Numbered from the stretch's first letter, positions 43,782-53,966 are shown. The stretch: 64,000 nucleotides of DNA from Labedaea rhizosphaerae (GCF_004362825.1 NZ_SNXZ01000001.1:1426001-1490000), one strand, 5' to 3'. Translations and numbers: made by a program. The notes: generated from the letters alone by a model not told the origin.

Positions 43782-44840
43782 GTGAGTGACCGAAGCTCAC
43801 TGCGCCGCCCCGCGACCACCGCGACCAGCGGTGGTCCGCGGGGCGGTGGGGTTACCGACGACGAGCAGTTCGCGGAGGCTCCCATTCCGTCACCGCCCTC
43901 CCAGTCCGCCGCCAAGCACGGCCGGCTGGGCGACCGCGTCTTCGCCGGCTTCGCCACCGGTGCCGGCGTGTTCATGGTCGTGCTCATCGCCGCGATCGGG
44001 ATCTTCCTGCTCATCCAGGCGATCCCGCCGCTCGCCGACAACAAGGCGAGCTTCCTGTTCAGCCGCACCTGGAACGCCGACCCGGCGGACCTGAACTTCG
44101 GCGTGCTGGACCTGCTGCTGGTGACGGTGTTCAGCTCGGTCTTCGCGTTGGTCATCGCGATGCCGGTCTCGCTGGGCATCGCGCTGTTCCTGACCCAGTA
44201 CGCACCGCGGCGGGCCGCCCGGCCGCTGGCCTACCTCGTCGACCTGCTCGCGGCGGTGCCCTCGATCATCTACGGCCTCTGGGGTCTCGAGGTGCTCGCG
44301 CCCGCGCTCTCGGGCTTTTCCGTGTGGCTCAACGAGAACCTCGGCTGGATCCCGATCTTCGCCGACGGCAACGTGAGCGCGCAGATCGGCCAGACCATCT
44401 TCGTCGCGGGCATCGTGCTCGCGGTCATGCTGCTGCCGATCATCACGGCGGTCAGCCGCGAGGTGTTCGACCGCACGCCGACCCCGCACCTCGAAGGCGC
44501 GATCGCGCTCGGCGCGACCAAGTGGGAAGTCATCCGCACCACGGTGCTGCCGTTCGGTCGCCCGGGCTACATCAGCGCGTCGATGCTCGGCCTTGGCCGC
44601 GCGCTCGGCGAGACCATCGCGCTGCTGATCATCCTGTCCACGACCACGCAGTTCTTCGGCTGGAGCCTGTTCGACGGCGGCGACACCATCGCGTCGAAGA
44701 TCGCCCGCGCGTCCGCGGAGTTCAACGACCCGAAGGCCGCAGGCGCCTACGTCGCGGCGGGCCTGGTCCTGTTCGCGCTCACCTTCGTGGTCAACGCCGC
44801 CGCGCGGGCCATCGTCGCCGGCCACAAGGAGTACGAGTGA
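43782..44840 (+). CDS. pstC: Phosphate ABC transporter permease PstC
   Basis: 352 aa from GTG, 7 bases after pstS. About six membrane segments after a ~50-residue hydrophilic N-terminus. The EAA-type cytoplasmic loop is EGAIALGATKWEVIRTTVLP, the contact for the ATPase. It ends overlapping pstA by one base. Confidence 0.95.
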   Translation: MSDRSSLRRPATTATSGGPRGGGVTDDEQFAEAPIPSPPSQSAAKHGRLGDRVFAGFATGAGVFMVVLIAAIGIFLLIQAIPPLADNKASFLFSRTWNADPADLNFGVLDLLLVTVFSSVFALVIAMPVSLGIALFLTQYAPRRAARPLAYLVDLLAAVPSIIYGLWGLEVLAPALSGFSVWLNENLGWIPIFADGNVSAQIGQTIFVAGIVLAVMLLPIITAVSREVFDRTPTPHLEGAIALGATKWEVIRTTVLPFGRPGYISASMLGLGRALGETIALLIILSTTTQFFGWSLFDGGDTIASKIARASAEFNDPKAAGAYVAAGLVLFALTFVVNAAARAIVAGHKEYE

Positions 44841-45754
44841 TGACCACGGCGACGACGGACCTCGACCGGCCGGCGACGCCACCGGCCTTCCAGGAGATCA
44901 GCCCGGGCCGCAAGTTCCGCAACCGGCTGGCCACCGTGCTCGTGACGGGCGCGTTCCTGGTGGCCATGGTGCCGCTGGTCTGGGTGATCTGGACGGTGCT
45001 CGCGAAGGGCCTGCACCGGGTGCTGAACGCCGACTGGTGGCAGAAGTCCTTCGGTGGCCTGACCTCCCGCAACCCCGGCGGCGGGGTCTACCACGCGATC
45101 TACGGCACGCTGCTGCAAGGCCTGCTGTGCGCGGTCATCGCGGTCCCGATCGCGATCATGGTCGCGGTCTACCTGGTGGAGTACGGCCGCCGCTCGCGGC
45201 TGGCGAAGGCGGTGACGTTCACCGTCGACATCCTCTCCGGTGTCCCGTCGATCGTGGCGGCGCTGTTCCTCTACGCGTTGTGGGTCACCACCCTGGGCCT
45301 GCCGCGCAGCGCCTTCGCGGTGTCGCTGGCGTTGGTGCTGCTGATGATCCCGGTGGTGGTCCGGACCACCGAGGAACTGCTCAAGATCGTCCCGGACGAA
45401 CTGCGCGAGGCCTCCTACGCGCTGGGCATCCCGAAGTGGAAGACGATCGTCAAGATCGTCCTGCCGACCGCGATGTCCGGCATCATCACCGGCGTCATGC
45501 TGGCGCTCGCCCGCGTCATGGGCGAGACCGCGCCGGTGCTGGTCCTGGTGGGCTACAACCAGTTCATCAACTACGACCCGTTCCAGGGCAACATGGCGTC
45601 GCTGCCGCTGCTGATGAACTCCGAGCGGCTCACCACCAACGCCATCGGTGAGGCCCGCGTCTGGGGCGCGGCCGTCACGCTGGTGCTGATCATCACCGTG
45701 TTCAACCTGCTCGGTTCGCTGCTGTCGCGGCTGACCGCCATCAAGACGAAGTGA
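44840..45754 (+). CDS. pstA: Phosphate ABC transporter permease PstA
   Basis: 304 aa, ATG sharing one base with the pstC stop (TGATG). Six membrane segments; the EAA loop is [21 protein letters not shown]. Pairs with PstC to form the phosphate channel. Confidence 0.95.
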   Translation: MTTATTDLDRPATPPAFQEISPGRKFRNRLATVLVTGAFLVAMVPLVWVIWTVLAKGLHRVLNADWWQKSFGGLTSRNPGGGVYHAIYGTLLQGLLCAVIAVPIAIMVAVYLVEYGRRSRLAKAVTFTVDILSGVPSIVAALFLYALWVTTLGLPRSAFAVSLALVLLMIPVVVRTTEELLKIVPDELREASYALGIPKWKTIVKIVLPTAMSGIITGVMLALARVMGETAPVLVLVGYNQFINYDPFQGNMASLPLLMNSERLTTNAIGEARVWGAAVTLVLIITVFNLLGSLLSRLTAIKTK

Positions 45755-45759
45755 GTGGC

Positions 45760-46536
45760 ATGGCCAAGCGCATCGACATCAAGGACCTGAACCTCTTCTA
45801 CGGCAGCTTCCACGCCGTGGACGGGGTGACCCTGGCCGTGCCGCCGCGCAACGTGACGGCGTTCATCGGCCCGTCCGGTTGCGGCAAGTCGACCGTGCTG
45901 CGTTCGCTGAACCGCATGCACGAGGTGATCCCCGGGGCCCGCGCCGAGGGCCAGGTGCTGCTCGACGGCGAGGACATCTACTCCGCCGCGGTCGACCCGG
46001 TGTCGGTGCGGCGCACCATCGGCATGGTGTTCCAGCGGCCCAACCCGTTCCCCACCATGTCCATCCGGGACAACGTGGTCGCGGGCCTGCGGCTGGCCGG
46101 CGTGCGCGACCGCAAGCGCCTCGACGAGGTCGCCGAGCGCGCGCTGCGTGGCGCCAACCTGTGGGCCGAGGTCAAGGACCGCCTCGGCAAGCCCGGCGGT
46201 GGCCTCTCCGGTGGTCAGCAGCAGCGCCTGTGCATCGCCCGCGCCATCGCCGTGCAACCCGACGTGCTGCTGATGGACGAGCCGTGCTCCGCGCTCGACC
46301 CGATCTCCACCCTCGCCATCGAGGACCTGATCGGCGAGTTGAAGAAGGACTACACGATCGTCATCGTCACCCACAACATGCAGCAGGCGGCCCGGGTGAG
46401 CGACCAGACGGCGTTCTTCAACCTGGCGGGCGTCGGCCAGCCGGGCAAGCTCATCGAGGTCGACGACACCGAGAAGATCTTCTCCAACCCCAGCACCAAG
46501 GCCACCGAGGACTACATCTCGGGCCGATTCGGCTGA
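45760..46536 (+). CDS. pstB: Phosphate ABC transporter ATPase PstB
   Basis: 258 aa from ATG ([15 protein letters not shown]); an in-frame GTG at 45751 overlapping pstA is an alternative start. Walker [11 protein letters not shown]-loop VFQRPNPFP, signature LSGGQQQR, Walker [14 protein letters not shown] and H-loop [10 protein letters not shown] are all intact. It energises PstSCA. The PhoU gene lies 3.7 kb downstream on the other strand rather than in this operon. Confidence 0.97.
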   Translation: MAKRIDIKDLNLFYGSFHAVDGVTLAVPPRNVTAFIGPSGCGKSTVLRSLNRMHEVIPGARAEGQVLLDGEDIYSAAVDPVSVRRTIGMVFQRPNPFPTMSIRDNVVAGLRLAGVRDRKRLDEVAERALRGANLWAEVKDRLGKPGGGLSGGQQQRLCIARAIAVQPDVLLMDEPCSALDPISTLAIEDLIGELKKDYTIVIVTHNMQQAARVSDQTAFFNLAGVGQPGKLIEVDDTEKIFSNPSTKATEDYISGRFG

Positions 46537-46621
46537 CGAGGCCTCTTCACGGAACCGCTCGGCGACGATCCACGTCGTAGTACCGTATGGGCGGATTCTG
46601 CTCACGTAGGAGGCCGTAGCT

Positions 46622-47014
46622 GTGTTGGTGGACCCAGGTGGCGGCAGCGTCACGCCGGCCAACATCAAAGCCAGCATGGACCAGTTCGCCCAGTCCGCGG
46701 CGAGCGGCGGTTTCACCGTCAATGAAACCGGTGGTCAGGCGCTCATCGCGGCGATCGACAAACTGCTGGACTGGATCGACGGCTCCGGCACCGATCTGGT
46801 CTATCTGGCCCAGAGCCCGAAGCTCGGTGGCAGCCACGGCGGCAAAGCCATCTCGCCGTTCGCGCAGAAGGTCGCCACCGACCAGCAGGGCTTCCTGACT
46901 GTCTTGCAGCAACTGCAGGAGTCGCTGACGACGGCCAAGCAGGGCATCAAGACGGCCATGAAGAACTACCAGGAGACGGACGCCACCGGCAGGGGCAAGT
47001 TCATCCAGGCCTGA
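46622..47014 (+). CDS. Small Esx-like type VII secretion substrate, cassette 2
   Basis: 130 aa from GTG preceded by AGGAGG. Helical; the middle contains LLDWIDGSG and the end TAMKNYQETDATG, where YQETD fits the YxxxD/E signal. It plays the same role in this cassette as the 121-aa protein at 16488-16853, though the sequences are hardly alike. Followed by a lipoprotein, a WxG/Gly-rich protein and EspG. Confidence 0.75.
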   Translation: MLVDPGGGSVTPANIKASMDQFAQSAASGGFTVNETGGQALIAAIDKLLDWIDGSGTDLVYLAQSPKLGGSHGGKAISPFAQKVATDQQGFLTVLQQLQESLTTAKQGIKTAMKNYQETDATGRGKFIQA

Positions 47015-47049
47015 GGCGGCGGGGAAACCACAGGGGTGTTGGGGAGAAC

Positions 47050-47619
47050 GTGAAGCGTTCGGTTGTGATGGCAGGGGTGCTCGCGCTGGTTGCCGCGGGT
47101 GCCCTGGCGTGCTCGGACGAGACGGCCGGTACCCCGAGCGCGGCCAGCACGAGCCAGTCACAAACGCCCCCGAGCAGTGCGACGGTGCCGCCGTTTCCGG
47201 TGACCACCACCCCGTCGACCGAGCCATCCGGCGGCCAAGGCGGCTCGCTCGCCGGCAGCGACCCTTGCACCTTGTCGGCTCAAGCCGCAGCGCAGGTTGA
47301 CGCCGGTACCGGCACCCCGTCGACTCTTGGCGACGCCCGTGTGTGCGGTTACCAGGCCAATGGCGTCACCCTGAAGGTAGGGATCTTCGATGCCCTGGGT
47401 CTCGATGACATCGTGAGCGCCGAGCAGCCGACCAAGACACAGGTCGGCAGCCACCAGGCCAGGAAGTGGCTGTCGCCGCCGAGTCTATGTGTGATCAGCC
47501 TCGGCGTCGGCGATGCCTCGCGGGTCGATGTCATGGCCGGGGCCCGGGGTGACCAGACGAAGGCTTGTCAGGTGGCGACGCAGGCGGCGACGGCGCTGGA
47601 GCCGTCGCTGCCGAAGTAA
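47050..47619 (+). CDS. DUF3558-like lipoprotein, cassette 2
   Basis: 189 aa from GTG. Signal peptide with lipobox ALAC (Cys about 21), a Ser/Thr/Pro linker to about residue 65, then a compact domain with DPCTLS, ARVCGYQ, SLCVISLG and KACQVA (paired cysteines). It equals the cassette 1 lipoprotein in layout, but is placed after rather than before the small Esx gene. Confidence 0.78.
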   Translation: MKRSVVMAGVLALVAAGALACSDETAGTPSAASTSQSQTPPSSATVPPFPVTTTPSTEPSGGQGGSLAGSDPCTLSAQAAAQVDAGTGTPSTLGDARVCGYQANGVTLKVGIFDALGLDDIVSAEQPTKTQVGSHQARKWLSPPSLCVISLGVGDASRVDVMAGARGDQTKACQVATQAATALEPSLPK

Positions 47620-47639
47620 GGGACCAGGGAGGGCAGCCA

Positions 47640-49340
47640 ATGGTTCACCGGACCCACAACGGGCCGCCGAGTCAGGCGTCGGTCGACGCGTCGAACCCGG
47701 ACAGCCCCGGGTACGACCCGTCGAGCCCGAACTACAACCCGAACATCGACTACTCGAGTTCGAGCTACACCCCGACCCAGGACCCGAACTCCAGCCTCTA
47801 CGTCGACACCAAGAACCAGGCCGAAACCGGCAATCAGCTGCAGGACCAGGCCAACCAGCAGGCCCAGGCGCAGGCCGACCAGACCTACGGCGACGTCCCG
47901 CTGATCGGCAACCTGCTCGCCAACCTCATCGCGCACGCGAACGGCCAGGCCAACTACCGCAAGGACCTCAACAGCCAGGCCAACCGGCTGGCCGCAGGCC
48001 TCGACACCCGCACGCCGCCCGCCATCCCGAACAGCAACTACAAGGCCGTCCCTCACCCCGACCTCAAGACGATGGTCGACGAAGGCGCCGACCCCAAGAT
48101 GGTCGGCGAGATGAGCGAGTACTGGGGCAACGCCGGCAACCAGCTCGTCCAGTTCCAGCAGGACATGGCCAGCGCGATCAACAACAGCCAGGCCGACTGG
48201 CAGGGCCAGGCCGCCGACTCGGCGCGCAAGTTCATCGCGGACACGGCCAACTGGGTCGGCACCGCCGGTCAGAGCTCGCAGCTCGCGGGCACACAGATGG
48301 CGACCTACTCCGCGTCGCTGAGCACGGCGCAGTCGACCATGCCCGACCCGGTGCCGTACGACGCGGCCGCGGCCGCCAACGAGCTCAACACCATCCAGGA
48401 CCCCACGCAGTACTACCAGCGCAAGGCCGTCCTGGACGCCCAGCGCACCGAGAGCATGGCGGCGCACGACCAGGCCGCCGAGGTGATGACCACCTACGAC
48501 AACTCGCTGTCCGGCGCGAGCACCATGCCGGCGTTCGGGCCGCCGCCGAAGATGGGTGGCGCCGACGGCACCGGGGACGGCGCGGGTGGCGACGGCAACG
48601 GCGCCAAGCAGCTGCAAGGGGTCATCAACGGCCCGTCCGGCACCGGCCAGAACGGCACCTACCAGGGCATCGACCAGCCGAACGGCGGCAAGCCCAACAC
48701 GATCCCGAACGACCCGACCGACGGTGGCCGGACCAACCCGGGCGCGGGCGACGGCAACGACACCGGGGGCAACGGCACCGGTGAGCCGCCGGTCGTCACC
48801 GACCCCGGCGGCACGAGCGGCCAGGGCTACCCCGGTGGCCCGGGCGGCGGGCCGGGCACCGGTCCTGGCGGTCCTGGCGGTCCTGGCGGACCGGGAACAG
48901 GTCCGGGCACCGGGCCCGGCACGGGCACCGGACCGGGTGGGCCGGGCGGCATGGGTCCCTACGGCGGCATGCCCTTCGGTGGTGGCCCCGGCGGCAGCGG
49001 CTATGGCGACACGGCCCGCGGCGGGTCCGCCTACGGCCGGGGCGGCGCGGGTGGTCTCGGTGGCGCCGGTGGCGCGGGCGAGGGTTCGTCCGGCATGTCC
49101 GGTCGCGGCGGAGCCGGCGCGGGCGCGGGTGCGCTGGCCGCCAACGAGTCCGCCTACGGCGGTCGTGGCGGAGCCGCGGGCCGCGGTGGTGTGGGGGCCG
49201 GTGGCCTCGGTGCGGGCGGCCGGCGCGGCGAGGGCGAGGAGGACGGCGAGCACCAGACTCCCGGCTACCTGGTCGAACCGGATCCGGACGACGTGTTCGG
49301 CTCCGACGAGATGACGGCGCCCCCGGTCATCGGTGGCTGA
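47640..49340 (+). CDS. PPE-like WxG protein with Gly-rich C-terminus, cassette 2
   Basis: 566 aa from ATG with GGGAGGG upstream. The N-terminal ~60 residues are rich in Pro/Ser/Tyr. The helical domain (~60-300) has DWQGQAADSARKF and STMPDPVPYD. A Gly/Pro/Thr-rich region (~305-530) contains short GPG-type repeats. The acidic tail holds GYLVEPDPDDVF and APPVIGG. Architecture and tail match the cassette 1 protein. It is likely secreted via ESX with EspG's help; the surface role is unknown. Confidence 0.78.
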   Translation: MVHRTHNGPPSQASVDASNPDSPGYDPSSPNYNPNIDYSSSSYTPTQDPNSSLYVDTKNQAETGNQLQDQANQQAQAQADQTYGDVPLIGNLLANLIAHANGQANYRKDLNSQANRLAAGLDTRTPPAIPNSNYKAVPHPDLKTMVDEGADPKMVGEMSEYWGNAGNQLVQFQQDMASAINNSQADWQGQAADSARKFIADTANWVGTAGQSSQLAGTQMATYSASLSTAQSTMPDPVPYDAAAAANELNTIQDPTQYYQRKAVLDAQRTESMAAHDQAAEVMTTYDNSLSGASTMPAFGPPPKMGGADGTGDGAGGDGNGAKQLQGVINGPSGTGQNGTYQGIDQPNGGKPNTIPNDPTDGGRTNPGAGDGNDTGGNGTGEPPVVTDPGGTSGQGYPGGPGGGPGTGPGGPGGPGGPGTGPGTGPGTGTGPGGPGGMGPYGGMPFGGGPGGSGYGDTARGGSAYGRGGAGGLGGAGGAGEGSSGMSGRGGAGAGAGALAANESAYGGRGGAAGRGGVGAGGLGAGGRRGEGEEDGEHQTPGYLVEPDPDDVFGSDEMTAPPVIGG

Positions 49341-50116
49341 TGGACGACGGCGAGACCTTCACCCTCTCGTTCGCCGAGGTCGACCTGCTGTCGGAGGCGA
49401 TGGGGCTCGACTGCCGCGCGTACCCGTTCACCATCCCCAGCGTCGGCGCGACGCTGGAGGAGCGGGTCGAGCTGGCCAAGACGATGTTCGACGGGCTGCG
49501 CGCCCGGCGCCTGGCCCAGCGTGACCGGCTCAACGTCGAGGTCGCCGACGCGCTGCGGTTGCTCGCCGGTGCGAAGGTTTCCATTGCGGTGTCAGGGATC
49601 CAGAACGGCGAGCTGTTGCTGGCGCGGGTGTGTGGGCACGGGCGGCACGCGGTGGTCGTCCTGCAGGACGGGGACGCGCTGCGGTTCGAGCAGATCCGGC
49701 CCACGTCGCTGGCCATGTCGGCGGTGCGGTTGCTGCCGCGGATGGGCCCTGGTCCGGGCCAGTCGGTCACCCTGGCGGAACGCTCGCAGGTGCGGGACGC
49801 CCTGGACTGGGAGCCCGGCGGCTTCGTCGAGCCGAACCGGGCCGCGCGCACTGGGGATGCGGCGCAACTCGTTGTGGCGCAAGGGATTCTGCAGCGGCCG
49901 CGGGATGCGACCGGGTCGTTCACGGTGACCGGGCGCGGGCGGATGAACCGGCCGATCGAGGCCGGTGAGGTCAGCTGGTTCGACACCGACGTGGGCCGGT
50001 ACCTGTCGCGGCGCAAGCGTGGGCTGGATGGGGTGTACTACATCACCTGGTCGCCGGCTGATCGGAGTCGGCTGGAGCAGGTGATCGGTGAACTGGTCGA
50101 CGAGGTCCTCGACTAA
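49340..50116 (+). CDS. EspG-family ESX secretion-associated chaperone, cassette 2
   Basis: 258 aa; its ATG shares one base with the previous stop. SFAEVDLLSEAMGLD at the start, then GEVSWFDTDVGRYLSRR and WSPADRSRLEQVIGELVDEV at the end, align in order with the EspG at 18507-19319, but identity is low. It is a cytosolic chaperone for the adjacent WxG protein. The convergent phoU gene follows after 121 bases. Confidence 0.87.
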   Translation: MDDGETFTLSFAEVDLLSEAMGLDCRAYPFTIPSVGATLEERVELAKTMFDGLRARRLAQRDRLNVEVADALRLLAGAKVSIAVSGIQNGELLLARVCGHGRHAVVVLQDGDALRFEQIRPTSLAMSAVRLLPRMGPGPGQSVTLAERSQVRDALDWEPGGFVEPNRAARTGDAAQLVVAQGILQRPRDATGSFTVTGRGRMNRPIEAGEVSWFDTDVGRYLSRRKRGLDGVYYITWSPADRSRLEQVIGELVDEVLD

Positions 50117-50216
50117 AGGCGTTGGTGGCCAACCGATCGCAACCTCGGGCTCGATTGTTCAGTGCGGTGTGGCTGGATGGCCGAGTCGGTCTGCCAAGCG
50201 CAAAATGCTTTGTTCC

Positions 50217-50233
50217 CAACGGCTTTGCCGTTG
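50217..50233. terminator. Small hairpin terminator between EspG and phoU
   Basis: CAACGGC, TTT, GCCGTTG: a perfect 7-bp stem with a 3-base loop, 4 bases past the phoU stop. Read from phoU it is followed by an A/T-richer stretch. Probably the phoU terminator. Confidence 0.55.
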
Positions 50234-50237
50234 ATCG

Positions 50238-50900
50238 TCAGAGTTCCTCGTCGCCCGAGCCGGGCATGCGGCCGGTCACGACGAACACGACGCGCTTGGC
50301 CACCGACACCGCGTGGTCGGCGAAGCGCTCGTAGAACCGGCCCAGCAGGGTCACGTCCACCGCGGACGCCACACCGTGCGGCCAGTCCTTGTCCATGATC
50401 ACCGTGAACAGGTGCCGGTGCAGGTCGTCCATCTCGTCGTCGGCGTCTTCCAGGGCGCGGGCCTGGTCGATGTCCTTGGTGTGGATGACCTGCTCGGCCT
50501 GGTGCGCGAGCTTCAGCGCGACCCGGCCCATCTCGGCGAAGTACGGCTTGACCGGCTCGGGCAGCACCGGCTGCGGGTGCCGTCGGCGCGCGGCCTTGGC
50601 CACGTGCAACGCGAGGTCGCCCATCCGCTCCAGGCTCTCCGCCGCGTGGATGGCCGCGAGCACCGTGCGCAGGTCGGTGGCCACCGGCGCCTGCAACGCG
50701 AGCAGCGCGTACGCCTGCTCCTCGCACACCGACCGGGCTTCGTCGACCTTCGCGTCGTCGCTGATCACCTGTTCGGCGATGGCGAGGTCCGCATCGAGCA
50801 ACGCCTTGGTCGCGAGCTCCATCGCATCGGCGACCATGCCGCACATGCCGGCCAGGTGGTCGGCGAGTTGGTTGAGCTGCTCGTGGTAGGCCTCACGCAT
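50238..50900 (-). CDS. phoU: Phosphate-signalling protein PhoU
   Basis: 220 aa, two three-helix PhoU repeats with the metal-binding signatures [17 protein letters not shown] and [18 protein letters not shown]. It modulates PhoR-PhoP activity and Pst transport. It is on the opposite strand to pstSCAB, with the ESX cassette between them. In M. tuberculosis the equivalent phoY2 is next to the pstB-type gene. Confidence 0.95.
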   Translation of the reverse strand: MREAYHEQLNQLADHLAGMCGMVADAMELATKALLDADLAIAEQVISDDAKVDEARSVCEEQAYALLALQAPVATDLRTVLAAIHAAESLERMGDLALHVAKAARRRHPQPVLPEPVKPYFAEMGRVALKLAHQAEQVIHTKDIDQARALEDADDEMDDLHRHLFTVIMDKDWPHGVASAVDVTLLGRFYERFADHAVSVAKRVVFVVTGRMPGSGDEEL

Positions 50901-50963
50901 GGAGCAAGCCTACGGGCCTCGACCAAGATCTACCGCAATCGGCGGGTGAACCGCTGGTGAACC

Positions 50964-53720
50964 TCAGACGCAGGAAACGTCCGCGGCGTTCACCGTGGTC
51001 AGGTTGCTCGGCACGGTGGAGGTGGGCGGCGCCTGCGTGGAGCTGCCGCTGCTCTTCCCGTTCTTCACCGTGCCGTCGTACTCGGGGCCGATGACCAGCA
51101 CGACCGCGCCGGCCATCGACTCGTCGGCCTCCAGCCGCGCGCCGGGCACCGTGGCCGCGAGCGCCTTGGCGGCGTCGGCGTGGTCGGGCCCGTAGCGGAC
51201 GACCGTGTGGTCCACCTTGTCCGGCGCGTTGTCCACCCGGACGATCTGGTAGCCCAGTTCGTGCAACTTGTCCGAGGTGGTGCCGGCGATCCCGCCGGTG
51301 GTGTTGCCGCCGTTGAGGACCTGGATCTTCACGGTGTGCGGGTCGACGGGCTTCGGCTTGGGCTGGTTCGGTGCCGGGGTCGCGGGCTTCTCGCCGGGCA
51401 GCGGGGTGTCGTTGATGATCGCGTCGAACAGCGCGCGGGTGTCGGCCTCACGCAACACCTCGTTGCCGCGCTCGTTCGCCTCGCCGACCGTCGGGACGGT
51501 GATGAACAGCACGCCGCCCGCGGACAGGCGCTGCAGCGACTGGCCGAGGGTCATCAGCTGGTCGGAGTCGACGTTGTCGGTGAACGTCGACCCGGCGAAC
51601 GCGTTCACGAACCCGGACAGCTTGCCCGGGTCGAGCAGGACCTGACCCGACATCGCCTTGCGCAGCAACGAGGACAGGAAGCGCTGCTGGCGGATGATCC
51701 GGCCGTAGTCCGAGGTCGGGTCGCCGATCACGTGCCGGGCGCGGACGAAGTTGAGCGCCTCGTCGCCGGTGAGGTTCACGGCCTTGCCGGCCTGCGGGAC
51801 GATCGTGCCGAGCACGGTGTCCTTCAGCGGGTGCTCGACGCAGACCTCGACGCCCTGCACGGCATCGACCATGCCCTTGAAGCCCTGGAAGTCGATGCCG
51901 ATGAAGTGGTTGATGTTCAGGCCGGAGATCTTCTGGACGGTCTTGGTCACGCACTTCGGGCCGCCCACGGCGTAGACCGAGTTCAGCTTGACCTCGGTGG
52001 CCCCGGGCACGTCGGCGCTGTACTTGCCGGTCTTGGAGTCCCAGCGCTGGCAGACCGGCCGCGTGACCTCGAGGTCACGTGGGAAGGAGATGACCTCGAC
52101 GCGGGTGCGGTCCTTCGGCACGTGCGCGATCATGATCGTGTCCGACCGGGCGCCCTGGACCTCGGCGGAGTCGCCGACGTGCTCGTCGGCGGTCGCACCG
52201 GCCCGGGTGTCCGACCCGACGAGCAGGAAGTTCTCGTCGTCGGCCTGCGCGGCGGCGTTCTTCACGTCCTGCGAGTTCTGGTCGAGCGCGCTGACCTCGT
52301 TGAACTTGTTGTCGAACCACTGCTTGGCGCCCCAGGCCAGCGCGGTGACGACGAAGATCAGGATCGCCAGGACCAGGGCGACGATCTTCAAGGTCAGCGC
52401 GATGAGGTGCCGGCGCCGGCCCTTCTTCTGTTCCAGGAGCGACTGCGGGTCGCTCTCCGGGTCCTCGTCCGCCTCGGCGGCCTGCGGCTGATCGAGGGGC
52501 CGGGCCGACAGGTGGGTCAGCTCGGCTTCCATCTCCTCGTCGGGCTGACCCCACGGGAGCAGCCGCTTGGCCTTGCGTTTTCGCTCCTCCTCGGCCATCT
52601 GGTCGTGGACGGCGGAGAACCGGGCGAGGGTGTGGTCGACCTTGCGCCGCTTCTGCACGGACTCGTCGATGGGCTCCATCTCGGTGGTGAGGCCCAAGAT
52701 GTCCTGCGGGTCGGCCCCCGGCTTGGGGCCGGGCTTCGCGGGCGCCTGCTCCTGCGGGCTGCGCGGGGGCGGCAGCGGCACGAACCGCGGCAGGCTGGGG
52801 TGCTGCGGGCGCGCCGACGGCGGCGTTCCGGGTGGCGGAACGGGCAGGAGCGCCGACTCCTGGCCGGGCTGGCGGCGCGGCTCCTGGTCGAGCCGGTCGG
52901 TGCCCGGGCGGTCGGTGCCGGGGCGGTCATTGCCAGGACGGTCATTGGTGGCGCCGGGTGGCGGCACCGGCGGGAACTGCCCGCTCGGCTGGGTGCGCCG
53001 GCGTGGCGGCGGCGCGCTCGGGCCGGCCGGGGTGCGACGACCGGTGGGCCCCACGGGGCCGCCCGCGTCGGGGCGGCCGTTGACGCCGGTCGTGCCGCCG
53101 GTGCGCGGCCGGGCGCCGGTGTGCCCGTTCGCCGCGCGGCCAGCGGGCGGGGCGGGCGGTTGAACTGGCGGTTGGGCTGGCGGCTGGGCTGGCGGCTGGT
53201 TGCCGGCGTAGCCGTTTGCCCTACTGGTACCGGTGGTGTGCCCGTTCGCACCGTTGGTCGGTGCGGCGTGGCCGTTGGCGGGAGCGGCGTGGCCGTTGGC
53301 CGGTGGGCGGCCGTTCGGCGCGGGCGCCCGGCGCGACGTGGTCCCCGGACTCTGGACCGGGTTCTCCGTCGGGGGCGGTACCGGCTTCATCGACGAGTGC
53401 GAAGTCACGGCGCGACGGCGGCCGGTCGGCGGGTTCGTGGCGGCGGGCGGCTCGGGTGCGCGCCTGCGACCGCCGGACTGCGGCGGGTCGGGCAGGGCGC
53501 GGCGGCCGGTGCGCTGACCGGGTTCGCTGCCGGGCAGCGGCAGGTCGGGCCGGGACCCGGTGTGGCGTTGCACGAGGTCGGAGACGCTCACGCCGCCGGA
53601 GGTCTCCATGGACCGGCGTCGACGTCCTTGCGGGCGTTCCGGCTCGTCGGTTCGCCTCGGCTGATCGGCCTGGTGACCGCCTCGTCGACCGGACCCTTGT
53701 GGGCCGTACTCGTCGGGCAC
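50964..53720 (-). CDS. LytR-CpsA-Psr (LCP) family protein with very long disordered N-terminus
   Basis: 918 aa from GTG preceded by AAGGAGG. Residues ~1-430 are low-complexity Pro/Gly/Arg/Asn (cytosolic). A single membrane segment is at ~437-463 (LKIVALVLAILIFVV). The LCP domain (~505-760) holds LLVGSDTRAG, GARSDTIMIAHVP and VISFPRDLEV, the Arg/Asp residues that bind polyprenyl-pyrophosphate. A LytR_C domain (~790-890, KIQVLNGGNTTGG) ends it. LCP enzymes attach glycopolymers such as arabinogalactan to peptidoglycan. The N-terminus is several times longer than usual. Confidence 0.92.
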   Translation of the reverse strand: MPDEYGPQGSGRRGGHQADQPRRTDEPERPQGRRRRSMETSGGVSVSDLVQRHTGSRPDLPLPGSEPGQRTGRRALPDPPQSGGRRRAPEPPAATNPPTGRRRAVTSHSSMKPVPPPTENPVQSPGTTSRRAPAPNGRPPANGHAAPANGHAAPTNGANGHTTGTSRANGYAGNQPPAQPPAQPPVQPPAPPAGRAANGHTGARPRTGGTTGVNGRPDAGGPVGPTGRRTPAGPSAPPPRRRTQPSGQFPPVPPPGATNDRPGNDRPGTDRPGTDRLDQEPRRQPGQESALLPVPPPGTPPSARPQHPSLPRFVPLPPPRSPQEQAPAKPGPKPGADPQDILGLTTEMEPIDESVQKRRKVDHTLARFSAVHDQMAEEERKRKAKRLLPWGQPDEEMEAELTHLSARPLDQPQAAEADEDPESDPQSLLEQKKGRRRHLIALTLKIVALVLAILIFVVTALAWGAKQWFDNKFNEVSALDQNSQDVKNAAAQADDENFLLVGSDTRAGATADEHVGDSAEVQGARSDTIMIAHVPKDRTRVEVISFPRDLEVTRPVCQRWDSKTGKYSADVPGATEVKLNSVYAVGGPKCVTKTVQKISGLNINHFIGIDFQGFKGMVDAVQGVEVCVEHPLKDTVLGTIVPQAGKAVNLTGDEALNFVRARHVIGDPTSDYGRIIRQQRFLSSLLRKAMSGQVLLDPGKLSGFVNAFAGSTFTDNVDSDQLMTLGQSLQRLSAGGVLFITVPTVGEANERGNEVLREADTRALFDAIINDTPLPGEKPATPAPNQPKPKPVDPHTVKIQVLNGGNTTGGIAGTTSDKLHELGYQIVRVDNAPDKVDHTVVRYGPDHADAAKALAATVPGARLEADESMAGAVVLVIGPEYDGTVKNGKSSGSSTQAPPTSTVPSNLTTVNAADVSCV

Positions 53721-53966
53721 CCGGCCTCCTTTCGAGGTGTGTTCGCCTGCCGTGTCCTGCTGGTGGACGTGCGCTACCGCCACTGGGTTACCGAATGCTT
53801 CTCGGCGACTGTAGTGGCTGTCCGCAACGTCGCAGCGCCCGCGATACTACGGACGGCTGGCTCTGACGGCGATACCGATCCGAGATTTAATCACTATCAG
53901 TACGAAACTTTGGGCATTGGTCTAACCCAATTGGCGCAATGCCGGCTCTATGGTGTCCGAATCCGG

